64,000 bases of DNA from Pleomorphomonas sp. PLEO (GTDB lineage Bacteria > Pseudomonadota > Alphaproteobacteria > Rhizobiales > Pleomorphomonadaceae). The notes beneath the pieces were generated by a model that was not told where the DNA came from, made no database searches, and saw only the letters and a list, made by a program, of their open reading frames with translations. The translations under genes and the position numbers were made by a program. Positions 9,378 to 20,579 of this stretch are shown piece by piece. The stretch spans positions 4,710,001-4,774,000 of the forward strand of contig NZ_CP166625.1 of the NCBI RefSeq assembly GCF_041320595.1, in the 5' to 3' direction. How positions within the stretch are numbered: the first letter of the stretch is position 1; the number at the start of each line of letters is the position of its first letter.

Positions 9378-9402
9378 TGGAAAAATATCGACGCATTTTC
9401 CA
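9378..9402. promoter_or_regulatory. Candidate LacI operator in the divergent lacI/acyltransferase promoter region
   Basis: TGGAAAA (9378-9384) and TTTTCCA (9396-9402) form an inverted repeat about 100 bases upstream of both the LacI start (9278) and the acyltransferase start (9503). It matches the half-sites at 6168-6192 and 6328-6373. Confidence 0.5.
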
Positions 9403-9502
9403 TGAGAGACGTGTTCCACCGATCCTCTTCCATGTGGCTCGAGGCCTGCGCCGGAACCGGCCCGAGCCCTCGCCGCATCCGCTTCCATGAGAGACCCCGA
9501 AC

Positions 9503-11194
9503 ATGATCGAATCGCATGCGGACACCGGCATCGCCGCCGAAGCGAACCGTAAGGCGCGCATCGCCGTCCTTAGCTGGGAGCGAACCGATGCGGACATCAC
9601 CGATCCGGCCCATCAGGCCCGGATCGCCGACCTGACGCGAAATGCCGGTGCGCGCATAGCAGCAACCGCCTTTGTCGCTCCGGGCGCGGACGTGTTCACG
9701 GAGCGTCTGGTTCTTGGCGAACGGTCGTGGATCGCTGCTCATGCGATCGTACGCGGCGATATCGCCTTTGGCGATGATTGCACCATCAACGCCTACGCCT
9801 GCATTTCCGGCAAGGTGAGTTGCGGCAATGGCGTGAGGATCGCCTCGCTCGTCTCGATCGTTGGCTTCAACCATGGCTTCGAGGATCCTGATCGCCCCAT
9901 CCATCACCAAGGTCTGATCTCCACCGGCATCGAGATCGGCGATGACGTCTGGATCGGCGCCAACGCGGTGATCGTCGACGGCGTCAGCGTCGGCCGTGGA
10001 GCGGTGATCGCCGCCGGTGCCGTGGTCACGCGGGACGTGCCACCCTTCGCGATCGTTGCGGGCGTTCCGGCCAAGGTGGTCCGCCAGCGCGGCGAAACTC
10101 GCCGGACCACACCGAGCCGACGCACAGAAACGGAACGGGCTCTCAGCGCCCTCGGTGCGCGCGTCGCGGCGGACTGGCGGCAGATCCTGTCGCGCCACCG
10201 GACCGATGACGACTATCTCTCGCCCGAGGCCGACGGCGTCGTCCGACCAAGCGCCCGCCATCTTTGCGATGCACTGGAAATCGCCGCCGGCTTCGGCGCG
10301 GTCGAGGAAGCGCTGCTCCCGGAGGGAAATGGTGCTGGCGGCCCGGTGCGCTCCGCCACACTCGCGCGATTGCAGGCGCTGCAGGACGCGGCGAGTGGGC
10401 TGTTCCCCGACCCGGCCCGACCACCCGCAGTCGGCACTCCGCTGCGAAACGACCCGCTGGCGCTCTATAATGTGCTGGCCGTCGGCTATGCGCTGGAAAT
10501 CCTCGGTGCGCAGCCGCTCCATCTCGTCTCCGCTGTCGACATCGACGCTTCGTCCCTCTGCGCCTGGCTCGAGACCCTGCCGTGGACGAACAATGCCTGG
10601 GGCGCCGGCGCCGCTGTCGATGCCATCGGCACCGGGCTCTACCTCAACGCCCGCTATTTCTCCGCTCGGGGGCAGCTTTCAACCCTGTTCGGTTGGCTCA
10701 CCATGCGGGCGGACCGGACGACCGGACTTTGGGGCAGGCCTACCGATGCCGACGGCTGGCTGCAGCCGGTCAACGGCTTCTACCGGCTCACCCGAGGCAC
10801 CTACGCCCAGTTCGGCATGCCCCTCCCCTATCCCGAAGCGACCATCGGTACCGTCCTCCTGCACTACCGGACAAATGGCGGGTTCGCAGGCGCCGCCTAC
10901 AACGCCTGCAATATCCTCGACACCGTTCATCCTCTCACACTCTGCCTTCGGCAGACCGATCATCGCCGCGCCGAGGTGGAAGCTATAGCTGAAGACATCC
11001 TGCTGCGGACGTCCGAACGTTGGCAGGCAGGTGCCGGCTTTGCCTTCGCGGACGGTCAGCCGCCCGGTCTTCAAGGTACGGAGATGTGGCTTTCAGTGAT
11101 CCATATAGCTGCGAGCATCATTGGGCTCGACCCTGGCTTTCCTTTCCTTCCCAATGGCATACACAGGACGGGCGCTGTCGGTTTGGGGTTATAG
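9503..11194 (+). CDS. Hexapeptide-repeat acyltransferase fused to a C-terminal helical domain
   Basis: 563 residues in two parts. Residues about 50-195 are a left-handed beta-helix acyltransferase: hexapeptide repeats, [17 protein letters not shown] with the probable catalytic His, and the typical closing [28 protein letters not shown], as in maltose/galactoside O-acetyltransferases. Residues about 220-563 form a separate Trp- and Gly-rich domain ([47 protein letters not shown]) that looks like an alpha/alpha toroid of the kind seen in polysaccharide-active enzymes. A plausible role is acetylating or sensing a polysaccharide fragment. Divergent from the LacI gene, so probably co-regulated. 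Confidence is high for the first domain and low for the second. Confidence 0.75.
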   Translation: MIESHADTGIAAEANRKARIAVLSWERTDADITDPAHQARIADLTRNAGARIAATAFVAPGADVFTERLVLGERSWIAAHAIVRGDIAFGDDCTINAYACISGKVSCGNGVRIASLVSIVGFNHGFEDPDRPIHHQGLISTGIEIGDDVWIGANAVIVDGVSVGRGAVIAAGAVVTRDVPPFAIVAGVPAKVVRQRGETRRTTPSRRTETERALSALGARVAADWRQILSRHRTDDDYLSPEADGVVRPSARHLCDALEIAAGFGAVEEALLPEGNGAGGPVRSATLARLQALQDAASGLFPDPARPPAVGTPLRNDPLALYNVLAVGYALEILGAQPLHLVSAVDIDASSLCAWLETLPWTNNAWGAGAAVDAIGTGLYLNARYFSARGQLSTLFGWLTMRADRTTGLWGRPTDADGWLQPVNGFYRLTRGTYAQFGMPLPYPEATIGTVLLHYRTNGGFAGAAYNACNILDTVHPLTLCLRQTDHRRAEVEAIAEDILLRTSERWQAGAGFAFADGQPPGLQGTEMWLSVIHIAASIIGLDPGFPFLPNGIHRTGAVGLGL

Positions 11195-11404
11195 ATACCA
11201 ATCTTGGGTGTTGGATCTAAGACGTTGATAGTCAATTGTTTCTCCCGCGTGGAGAGACGCGCTATGGGCCAGGATCTGCTTGCTCGCCAAGGACCCGGTC
11301 GAGGCACACCTAATCACCCTTTAAAGTTGTAAATTTCGGATGGCGCAAGTGGCCTGCGTTATGCAGTTGCCAGAGTATTCCATAACTCCGAGAGGAATTT
11401 CTCC

Positions 11405-12067
11405 GTGCCCGATGCTGCTCCGCCGACCGCTCCCAGCGCTCGCACCCGCGTCAATCGCTACCGTTGGCTCGCCCACTACGACCGAGAGACCATTTACGCT
11501 ATTCTTGATGCTATGCCGGTCGCCCACGTTGGCTACATCCACGACGGCGCCCCCATTGTGACTCCGACGCTGCAGTGGCGCGAGGGTGATCGCATCTACT
11601 GGCATGGCGCCGCCCACGGCCGCATGATGAAGGCGACCAACGAAGCGGAGGTTTGCCTCACCGTTTCCATCCTCGACGGGTTGGTGCTGGCGCGCGCGGC
11701 CTACAACTTCAACATCAACCATCGCTCGGTCATGGTGTTCGGCCAGCCCGAGGCGGTGACCGAGCCTACCGAAAAAACCCGCCTGCTGAAGCGCTTCGTC
11801 GATGGTTACGTGCCGGGCCAATGGGAGCATCTGCGGCCGGTCACCGAACAGGAGATCGCCGCCACCGCCATTCTGTCTCTGCCCCTTAGCGAGGCGTCGG
11901 CCAAGCTGCGGGCCGGTCCGCCAGAGGACAACGAGGAAGACTACAGCTTTCCGGTCTGGGCTGGCGTGCTGCCGATCCATCTCACAGTTGGCGCCCCCGA
12001 GCCCGACCCACGCAACCAGCCCGGCGTTGAGGTGCCCGCTACCCTCTCTGCCTTCCAGATCGGTTGA
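11405..12067 (+). CDS. Pyridoxamine 5'-phosphate oxidase-like flavin-binding protein
   Basis: A 220-residue protein of the FMN-binding split-barrel (PNPOx/NimA-like) group. The barrel region shows MPVAHVGYIHDGAPIVTPTLQWREGDRIYWHGAAHGRMMKA, followed by EVCLTVSILDGLVLARAAYNFNINHRSVMVFGQ. It starts with GTG at 11405 behind GAGAGGAATTTCTCC. Relatives include putative FMN- or heme-binding stress proteins, so no reaction is assigned. It is followed 4 bases later by the amidotransferase gene and both point toward anfA. Whether they are read with the nitrogenase regulator is unclear. Confidence 0.8.
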   Translation: MPDAAPPTAPSARTRVNRYRWLAHYDRETIYAILDAMPVAHVGYIHDGAPIVTPTLQWREGDRIYWHGAAHGRMMKATNEAEVCLTVSILDGLVLARAAYNFNINHRSVMVFGQPEAVTEPTEKTRLLKRFVDGYVPGQWEHLRPVTEQEIAATAILSLPLSEASAKLRAGPPEDNEEDYSFPVWAGVLPIHLTVGAPEPDPRNQPGVEVPATLSAFQIG

Positions 12068-12071
12068 TGGG

Positions 12072-12785
12072 ATGCGTATCCTTGTTTTTCAGCATCTCGG
12101 CGTCGAGCATCCCGGCACCTTCACCGCCCTGTGGACGGCGGCCGGTCATACAATCAAGACGGTGGAACTCGATGAGGATGAGCCAATTCCGCCGCTCGAT
12201 CCCTTCGATCTTCTCGTTGCCATGGGCGGGCCGATGGACGTCTGGCAGGAAGCCGAACTGCCCTGGCTCGTCGCGGAGAAGGCCGCCATCCGCCGCTTCG
12301 TTCGCGATCTGGGCCGGCCCTATCTCGGCATCTGCCTTGGGCATCAACTGCTCGCCGATGCGCTCGGCGGTTCCGTCGGCCTGATGGCAGCGCCGGAGGT
12401 TGGCCTTGCAAGCGTAAGGCTCACAGAGGCCGGACGAGACGATCCAGTCTTCAAAGGCTTTCCGGACGAGGTCGACTGCTTCCAGTGGCACGGCGCCGAG
12501 GTAAAACGACTGCCCGACGGGGCGGTTATCCTAGCCGGAAACGCCGCCGCGCCAGTGCAGGCGATGCGCTGGGGCAGATATGCCTACGGCTTTCAGTATC
12601 ACGTTGAGATCACGCCTCGAACTGTGCCCGATTGGCAGGCGATTCCCGCCTATCGAGCGAGCCTCGACATGGCACTCGGACAGCGGGCAGCGACGCTTGA
12701 GGCCGACGTTGGTGCCCGGCTCAAAACCTTTGGCGCGGCAGCCACGCGATTGAACGAGAATTTCCTAGCGATTTCAGAGCAGTAG
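12072..12785 (+). CDS. Class I glutamine amidotransferase-like protein
   Basis: A 237-residue stand-alone GATase1 domain. The nucleophile elbow is GICLGHQ and the His-Glu pair is HVEIT, so the catalytic triad is complete. MGGPMDVWQE is the usual oxyanion-side segment of GMP-synthase-like stand-alone proteins. Such proteins supply ammonia or cleave gamma-glutamyl amides; the partner is not known. The ATG at 12072 lies 4 bases after the stop of the PNPOx-like gene, so the two are probably co-transcribed. anfA begins 124 bases downstream on the same strand. Confidence 0.85.
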   Translation: MRILVFQHLGVEHPGTFTALWTAAGHTIKTVELDEDEPIPPLDPFDLLVAMGGPMDVWQEAELPWLVAEKAAIRRFVRDLGRPYLGICLGHQLLADALGGSVGLMAAPEVGLASVRLTEAGRDDPVFKGFPDEVDCFQWHGAEVKRLPDGAVILAGNAAAPVQAMRWGRYAYGFQYHVEITPRTVPDWQAIPAYRASLDMALGQRAATLEADVGARLKTFGAAATRLNENFLAISEQ

Positions 12786-12909
12786 GAGGATAGAGCGCTT
12801 CCCCGATATTTGCACGCAATTTGAGCCCTCCATCAGGCGTCGCTGGTCCGCTGTTTGCATCAAAAGTCTTGAGGAAACATCGGGAGGCGGGACAACGGGA
12901 CACCGAAGA

Positions 12910-14553
12910 GTGGCCAACGACGCTCGTTTTTCTGCCGATCAGCTCGACGCCAGCCTTAGCTTCGGCACGCCGGTCGACGACTATTCGCATTGCGGTACCG
13001 GCGAATGCCGGGTCAATACGCTGCCGGTTCTCTACCGCCTCAACCAGGTGGTTTCGGAGAGTTCCGGCCTGTCGGATGCCCTGCATATAATCCTCGATAT
13101 CATGCGCGTCAGCCTGCACATGGATCGCGGCATCATCACGCTCTATGACCGCCGCTCCGACACCATCTTCATCCACGAGAGTTTCGGCCTCTCCGACGAC
13201 GAGAGGAAGCGCGGCATTTATGCGCCCGGCGAGGGCATCACAGGCAAGGTGGTGGAAAGCGGCAGTGCCATCGTCGTGCCACGCCTCGCCGAGAGCGCTG
13301 ATTTCCTCAACCGCACCGGTTCGCCGGAAAGCGAGCGGCGCGGAAAGGCGGCCTTCATCTGCGTGCCGATCATGCTGGGGAAAAAAGTACTCGGCACCAT
13401 CGCTGGAGAACGCGTTTATCGCAGCCAGCTTCTCCTCAAGCAGGACGCCGAATTCATAGCCGCCATCGCGCTGATGATAGCGCCGCTCGCCGAGCTCTAT
13501 CTCATCGCCAACGTCGACAAGGTAGCGCTCGAGACCGAGAACCTGCGCCTCAGGAGCGAACTGAAGGAGCGTTATCAGCCGGCCAACATCATCGGCAACT
13601 CCAAGCCGATGCAGGAGGTCTATGAGCTAATCCGCAAGGTGTCCATGAGCCGGGCAACGGTGTTGATCCTCGGTGAAAGTGGCGTCGGCAAGGAGTTGGT
13701 GGCCAGCGCCATCCACTATTCGAGCGCTGCCTCCGATGGCCCGTTCGTCAAGTTCAACTGCGCGGCCATCCCCGAGAACCTCGCTGAAAGCGGCTTGTTC
13801 GGTCATGAAAAGGGAGCCTTCACCGGCGCGTTTGCCGCCCACAAGGGCTCGTTCGAACAGGCCGATGGCGGAACGATTTTCCTCGACGAAGTCGGCGAGC
13901 TGACTCTGGCTGTTCAAGCCAAGCTGCTCAGGGTGCTGCAGGAACGGGTGATCGAGCGGGTCGGTGGTTCCCGTCCGCTCAAAGTCGACGTCCGCATCAT
14001 CGCCGCAACCAACCGCGACCTCGTCGCCATGATCGAGCGCGGAGAATTCCGCGAGGACCTTTATTACCGCCTCAACGTCGTGCCGGTCACCGTGCCGCCG
14101 CTCCGGGATCGCGATTCTGACGTCATCCTGCTGGCCGACCATTTCGTGGCGCAATCGAGCAAGGCCAATCAAAAGACCATCAAGCGCATCTCGACGCCCG
14201 CCCTCAACATGTTGATGGCCTATCATTGGCCCGGCAACGTGCGCGAACTCGAAAATGTCGTCGAGCGAGCGGTTATCCTGTCCGACGACGACGTGATCCA
14301 TGGCTACAATCTGCCGCCATCGCTACAGACGCCGGACGAGACCGGCACCACCTTTGGCGTCAGTCTCGAAAGCAAGATCCACGCGGTCGAATACGAGATG
14401 ATCGTTGACGCGCTCAAGACCTCGAACGGCAACGTCGGCATTGCCGCCAATGAGCTTGGACTGACCCGACGCATGCTCGGCCTCAGAATGGAGCGCTACG
14501 GCATCAGCTATAAGACCTTCCGTACCGGCACGCCGCAGCTACCCAGACGCTAA
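12910..14553 (+). CDS. anfA: Fe-only nitrogenase sigma-54-dependent activator AnfA
   Basis: A 547-residue NtrC-family activator of the Fe-only nitrogenase genes. An N-terminal leader has C28-x4-C33 (HCGTGECR), the same spacing as the essential cysteine pair described for Azotobacter vinelandii AnfA. A GAF domain follows (about residues 40-190), then the AAA+ domain (about 220-455) with Walker A GESGVGKE, the sigma-54 contact loop GAFTGA and Walker [10 protein letters not shown], and a C-terminal Fis-type HTH ([25 protein letters not shown]). It starts with GTG at 12910; no better ATG is seen. It lacks the NifA interdomain cysteines and is followed by a strong terminator. Confidence 0.95.
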   Translation: MANDARFSADQLDASLSFGTPVDDYSHCGTGECRVNTLPVLYRLNQVVSESSGLSDALHIILDIMRVSLHMDRGIITLYDRRSDTIFIHESFGLSDDERKRGIYAPGEGITGKVVESGSAIVVPRLAESADFLNRTGSPESERRGKAAFICVPIMLGKKVLGTIAGERVYRSQLLLKQDAEFIAAIALMIAPLAELYLIANVDKVALETENLRLRSELKERYQPANIIGNSKPMQEVYELIRKVSMSRATVLILGESGVGKELVASAIHYSSAASDGPFVKFNCAAIPENLAESGLFGHEKGAFTGAFAAHKGSFEQADGGTIFLDEVGELTLAVQAKLLRVLQERVIERVGGSRPLKVDVRIIAATNRDLVAMIERGEFREDLYYRLNVVPVTVPPLRDRDSDVILLADHFVAQSSKANQKTIKRISTPALNMLMAYHWPGNVRELENVVERAVILSDDDVIHGYNLPPSLQTPDETGTTFGVSLESKIHAVEYEMIVDALKTSNGNVGIAANELGLTRRMLGLRMERYGISYKTFRTGTPQLPRR

Positions 14554-14575
14554 ATCCATTCAACCCCAGTCTTCG

Positions 14576-14610
14576 ACGCCCCGGTCGGATCCCTCCGCCG
14601 GGGCGTTTTT
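14576..14610 (+). terminator. Rho-independent terminator after anfA
   Basis: ACGCCCCGG and CCGGGGCGT form a perfect 9-base stem with a 13-base loop, followed by TTTTT. It lies 23 bases after the anfA stop and separates anfA from the anfH promoter. Confidence 0.9.
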
Positions 14611-14665
14611 AATTGTTGCTGAGCCGGAGAAGGAATTGCCCCTTTCGGTGAATTCGGCTGGGTAA

Positions 14666-14735
14666 ATTTCCGAAAATGTAAAACTTTCAAAAGTCCGACG
14701 TGGTGCGCTCAGGGTACGAGATTTCCCAAAATGTA
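14666..14735. promoter_or_regulatory. Candidate AnfA upstream activator sites (15-base direct repeat)
   Basis: ATTTCCGAAAATGTA (14666-14680) and ATTTCCCAAAATGTA (14721-14735) differ at one position and are spaced 55 bases apart, on roughly the same face of the helix. They lie about 150-220 bases upstream of the sigma-54 promoter of anfH, the usual place for enhancer sites. No NifA-type TGT-N10-ACA site was seen in this interval. Assignment to AnfA is inferred from position. Confidence 0.55.
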
Positions 14736-14883
14736 AGTTCCCAATCTGATTTTACGTCGATGTGAATACCAAGAAGATGCGAACCATTTTCAACAACAGG
14801 AACGCCTTTCAAATCAATCTTCTAGAGACATGCTTTCGAAAAATGCATGGGAGCCATTCACTTGCTTTCTAATACTAAAGTCG

Positions 14884-14898
14884 TGGCACGACAGTTGC
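14884..14898 (+). promoter_or_regulatory. Sigma-54 (RpoN) promoter of the anf operon
   Basis: TGGCACGACAGTTGC matches the -24/-12 consensus TGGCAC-N5-TTGC exactly. It lies 66 bases upstream of the anfH ATG, as expected for AnfA-driven transcription. The whole 14611-14964 interval is non-coding and regulatory. Confidence 0.93.
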
Positions 14899-14907
14899 GA
14901 TCCTTGA

Positions 14908-15795
<888 letters not shown>

Positions 15796-15800
15796 GCTGA

Positions 15801-17438
<1,638 letters not shown>

Positions 17439-17449
17439 AGGAGGTCGTC

Positions 17450-17875
17450 ATGGCAAAAGGCAAAGAGAAGAACGTCGCGCGGGCCAACTACCCCAAGCTC
17501 TACGACCACGATCCGCTGGCCGATGTCGACCCGGAGCTGCGCGCCAAGATCTCGGAGATGGAGACCTACATCATGAAGAACTGCCTGTGGCAGTTCAACT
17601 CACGCGGCTGGGACCGGCGCAAGCAAAACGCAGGCATTCTCGGCAAGACGGCGCAACTCTTGGTCGGCGAGGTGGTCGACAACCCGACACCGCTCGACAA
17701 ATGCCACTGGGTCGACGCGGTGCTGCTCGCCCGCAATTTCAAGGAGCGCTGCCTCTGGCTCGCCGACCTCGGCGCCGACGAGATCCAGTCGATCATAGAC
17801 AAGCTACACGCCCGCATCGACTGGCTGACCATCGACGGCTCTTTGAACGAAGAGCTGACCGTCCAGAACTACTGA
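17450..17875 (+). CDS. anfG: Fe-only nitrogenase delta subunit AnfG
   Basis: The small delta subunit found only in alternative nitrogenases, 141 residues, slightly longer than the usual 115-135. Typical blocks are MKNCLWQFNSRGWDRRKQNAGIL and KCHWVDAVLLARNFKERCLWL. It starts at 17450 behind a perfect AAGGAGG, 11 bases after the anfD stop. It binds AnfD and is required for an active complex. Its presence together with AnfH/D/K of Fe-only type excludes a molybdenum system here. Confidence 0.97.
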   Translation: MAKGKEKNVARANYPKLYDHDPLADVDPELRAKISEMETYIMKNCLWQFNSRGWDRRKQNAGILGKTAQLLVGEVVDNPTPLDKCHWVDAVLLARNFKERCLWLADLGADEIQSIIDKLHARIDWLTIDGSLNEELTVQNY

Positions 17876-17887
17876 AGGAGCCGACCC

Positions 17888-19276
17888 ATGAATTGCGAAG
17901 TCAAGGTCAAGGACCGGATCGGCACCATCAATCCGATCTTCACCTGCCAGCCAGCCGGTGCCCAGTATGCGTCGATCGGCATCAAGGATTGCATCGGCAT
18001 CGTCCACGGCGGTCAGGGTTGCGTGATGTTTGTCCGCCTGCTGATCTCCCAACATCTGAAAGAGAGCTTCGAGATCGCCTCGTCGTCGGTCCACGAGGAC
18101 GGCGCGGTGTTCGGCGCTCTCGACCGCGTCGAAACGGCGGTGGATGTGCTGCTCTCCCGCTATCCGCATGTAAAGGTGGTGCCGATCATCTCCACCTGTT
18201 CGACCGAAGTGATCGGCGACGACATCGACGGCCTGATCACCAAACTGGAAGAAGGCCTGCTGGCTGAGAAATTCGCCGATCGGGAGGTGCATCTTCTGCC
18301 CATCCACACGCCCAGCTTCGTCGGCTCGATGGTGTCGGGCTACGATGTCGCCGTGCGCGACTTCGTCAAGAAGTTCGCCAAGAAGGGAGCCCCAACCGGC
18401 AAGATCAACCTGATCACGGGCTGGGTGAATCCCGGCGACGTCAAGGAGCTCAAGCACCTTCTGAAAGAGATGGATATCGACGCCACCGTGCTGTTCGAGA
18501 TCGAAAGCTTCGATTCGCCGATCATGCCGGATGGCAAGGCCGTCTCGCATGGCTCGACCACCATCGAGGATCTGCAGGCGACAGGTTCGGCCATCCACAC
18601 CTTCGCACTCAATCGCTACGAAGGCGGCAAGGCGGCGCAACTGCTTGAGAAGAAATTCAAAGTTCCCTCGACCGTCGGACCGACGCCGATCGGCATCCGC
18701 AACACCGACGCGCTGCTCAAAAAGCTGTCGCAGGTGACCGGTAAACCGATCCCCGCAAGCCTCGTCAGGGAACGCGGCATCGCCATTGACGCCATCACCG
18801 ATGTCGCCCACATGTTCCTCGCCGACAAGAAGGTGGCGATCTACGGCAATCCGGATCTGGCCATCGGTTTGGCCGAATTCTGCCTCGATCTCGAGATGAA
18901 GCCGCAGTTGCTGCTGCTCGGCGACGATAACGCCGGCTATGTCAACGATCCCCGCATCAAGGCACTGCAGGACAACGTCGACTATCCCATGGAGATCGTT
19001 ACCAACGCCGACTTCTGGGATCTTGAGGACCGCATCAAGAACAAGGGCCTCGAACTCGACCTGATCCTCGGCCACTCCAAGGGACGGTTCGTGTCGATCG
19101 ACTACAACATCCCCATGGTGCGCGTCGGCTTTCCGACCTACGACCGGGCCGGCATGTTCCGCAACCCAGTGGTTGGCTATGCCGGCGCCACCTGGCTCGC
19201 CGAGCAGATGGCCAATGCTCTCTTCAACGACATGGAAGTCAAGAAGAACAAGGAATGGCTGCTCAACGTCTGGTGA
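17888..19276 (+). CDS. anfK: Fe-only nitrogenase beta subunit AnfK
   Basis: 462 residues, the beta subunit that completes the P-cluster. Cysteines C20 (IFTCQPAG), C45 (HGGQGCVMF) and C104 (STCSTEVIGDD) are the expected ligands. The C-terminus (NIPMVRVGFPTYDRAGMFRNPVVGYAG) is typical of nitrogenase beta chains. AAGGAGCCGACCC precedes the ATG, 12 bases after anfG. No frame damage is seen in any structural anf gene, so the enzyme should be functional if maturation genes (nifB and others) exist elsewhere. Confidence 0.97.
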   Translation: MNCEVKVKDRIGTINPIFTCQPAGAQYASIGIKDCIGIVHGGQGCVMFVRLLISQHLKESFEIASSSVHEDGAVFGALDRVETAVDVLLSRYPHVKVVPIISTCSTEVIGDDIDGLITKLEEGLLAEKFADREVHLLPIHTPSFVGSMVSGYDVAVRDFVKKFAKKGAPTGKINLITGWVNPGDVKELKHLLKEMDIDATVLFEIESFDSPIMPDGKAVSHGSTTIEDLQATGSAIHTFALNRYEGGKAAQLLEKKFKVPSTVGPTPIGIRNTDALLKKLSQVTGKPIPASLVRERGIAIDAITDVAHMFLADKKVAIYGNPDLAIGLAEFCLDLEMKPQLLLLGDDNAGYVNDPRIKALQDNVDYPMEIVTNADFWDLEDRIKNKGLELDLILGHSKGRFVSIDYNIPMVRVGFPTYDRAGMFRNPVVGYAGATWLAEQMANALFNDMEVKKNKEWLLNVW

Positions 19277-19285
19277 GAAGCCCCA

Positions 19286-19307
19286 CGGGCGGTGGATACG
19301 CCGCCCG
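19286..19307 (+). other. Stem-loop between anfK and anfO
   Basis: CGGGCGG and CCGCCCG form a perfect 7-base stem with an 8-base loop, with no T-run, in the 65-base gap after anfK. It is probably an mRNA 3'-end protector or weak attenuator that sets anfHDGK above the accessory genes. Confidence 0.5.
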
Positions 19308-19341
19308 CCGCTCCCCTATTTCCAAGCTGAAGAGAAACGCC

Positions 19342-20028
19342 ATGAAGATTGCCGTGCACACCGATGCCGCCGGCCGTCCCGTCAGCCTCTACGAGGACGG
19401 CGTCATCCATCTCTATGAAGGCGGCGGTGACCGCTGGTCGAAGATCGGCGAATTCGCCTTTGCCTTGCCCGACGGCGCTTCCATCCCGCTGGTGCGCGGC
19501 CTCGTCGAGCGGGTAGCCTCTAGCCTCAGGGATTGCCGGACGCTGATCTCGGGCGATCGCAACGGCTATATCTATTCGCTGCTCGGCCAGGAAATGGGCT
19601 TCTCCTGCTGGACCTCCGAAGGCAGCCTCGACGATCAGCTCGCCATGGTCGAGCGCCGGCAGTTGGAGATCACCGCCCAGCAAGGCGCGTCGGCCTGCGC
19701 CACCGCCGGCTGTGCCACATCCAGCTGTGGCGGGCGGAAGGCGTTGGCCTGCGGTCGCGAAGTGGAAGTTCCACCGCCCGAGAACCTTGGCGAGGGCCGG
19801 CTGCGTGTCGACGTCGCGGCGGTGATGCGCAAGCTGCCCGGTCTCAATTCGCGCCAGATCCTGTTCCCTCTGCTCGAAGGCGGAAGCTTCGCCGAAGTCG
19901 AAGTAATCTGTGAGCACCTGCCGCGTTGGTTCGCCGCCAAGCTCGCCCAACTCGGCCTCGAATACACATCCGAGACGCTGCCAGGTGTCGGCGTCATCGC
20001 CACCATCACCCACCCGACAGTCCAGTAA
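19342..20028 (+). CDS. anfO: Fe-only nitrogenase accessory protein AnfO
   Basis: 228 residues, beginning MKIAVHTDAAGRPVSLYEDGVIHLYEG, the usual AnfO start. AnfO is found only beside anfHDGK and is needed for full Fe-only nitrogenase activity in some bacteria, with no defined chemistry. The middle of this protein carries C119-x4-C124-x4-C129-x7-C137 in a Ala/Gly-rich loop (SACATAGCATSSCGGRK), which looks able to hold a metal or cluster. The C-terminal part (LNSRQILFPLLEGGSFAEVEVICEHLPRW) resembles the NifX/NafY-like fold, but that is uncertain. It follows anfK and precedes a 179-residue gene by 10 bases. Confidence 0.9.
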   Translation: MKIAVHTDAAGRPVSLYEDGVIHLYEGGGDRWSKIGEFAFALPDGASIPLVRGLVERVASSLRDCRTLISGDRNGYIYSLLGQEMGFSCWTSEGSLDDQLAMVERRQLEITAQQGASACATAGCATSSCGGRKALACGREVEVPPPENLGEGRLRVDVAAVMRKLPGLNSRQILFPLLEGGSFAEVEVICEHLPRWFAAKLAQLGLEYTSETLPGVGVIATITHPTVQ

Positions 20029-20038
20029 GGAGGCGGAC

Positions 20039-20578
20039 ATGGCCGTCAACCGTCCGGTGTTACAGTTTCTTTATGGCGCCGATCTCAATCCCGAACGCCT
20101 TGCCGCGTGCTGCCCCGGCGCCGTGGTGAAGGCAATTGGCGAGCTGCGTGATCATCGCCTCGCTTTTTTTGGTCACAACGACCTTTGGGACGGCGGCGAG
20201 GAGACAGTACTGGCCGAGGATGGCGCGTCGGTGCATGGCATCGTCGTGGCGCTGTCGACGCGCGAAGCGGACTTTCTCGACAAGGTGCGTGGCGTCCGCC
20301 TCAACGGCACCGGAAGCCACTTCCATTCTCCTGTTACGGTCGAGACTCCGGACGGATCGCTTGGCGTCGTTCTCTACAAGCTCGACGACAGCCGCACGCC
20401 AGCGCCTCCGAGCGCCGAATACGTCGCCTATATGGTGGCGGGGGCCCGTCACTTCGGCCTGCCGCCCATCTGCCTTGCCGCGCTGGAAACGCTACCCGCC
20501 CGCCCGGCAACGATGCCGGTGCCGCGCATCGCCTTCCCGGCCATCGCCGCGGCGGCGGCCGGCGGCTGCGCCTGCTGA
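20039..20578 (+). CDS. Gamma-glutamylcyclotransferase-like (AIG2-like) protein of the anf operon
   Basis: 179 residues with a GGCT/AIG2-like fold: LQFLYGADLNPERLAACCPGAVV aligns with the YGSN-loop entry, and later SAEYVAYMVAGARHFGLP matches the C-terminal helix. The position of the general-base glutamate (LDxxEG in active enzymes) is LDKVRG here, so Glu appears replaced by Arg and cyclotransferase activity is doubtful. The protein ends GGCAC, with a terminal Cys pair. AAGGAGGCGGAC precedes the ATG. Its place between anfO and draT suggests a binding or assembly role in Fe-only nitrogenase. It might be what some genomes call anfR, but I cannot confirm that. Confidence 0.75.
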   Translation: MAVNRPVLQFLYGADLNPERLAACCPGAVVKAIGELRDHRLAFFGHNDLWDGGEETVLAEDGASVHGIVVALSTREADFLDKVRGVRLNGTGSHFHSPVTVETPDGSLGVVLYKLDDSRTPAPPSAEYVAYMVAGARHFGLPPICLAALETLPARPATMPVPRIAFPAIAAAAAGGCAC

Positions 20579-20579
20579 C

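Noticed and set aside
11195-11404. Short reading frames resembling a transposase remnant
   Set aside because: No motif long enough to name a family and no inverted repeats.
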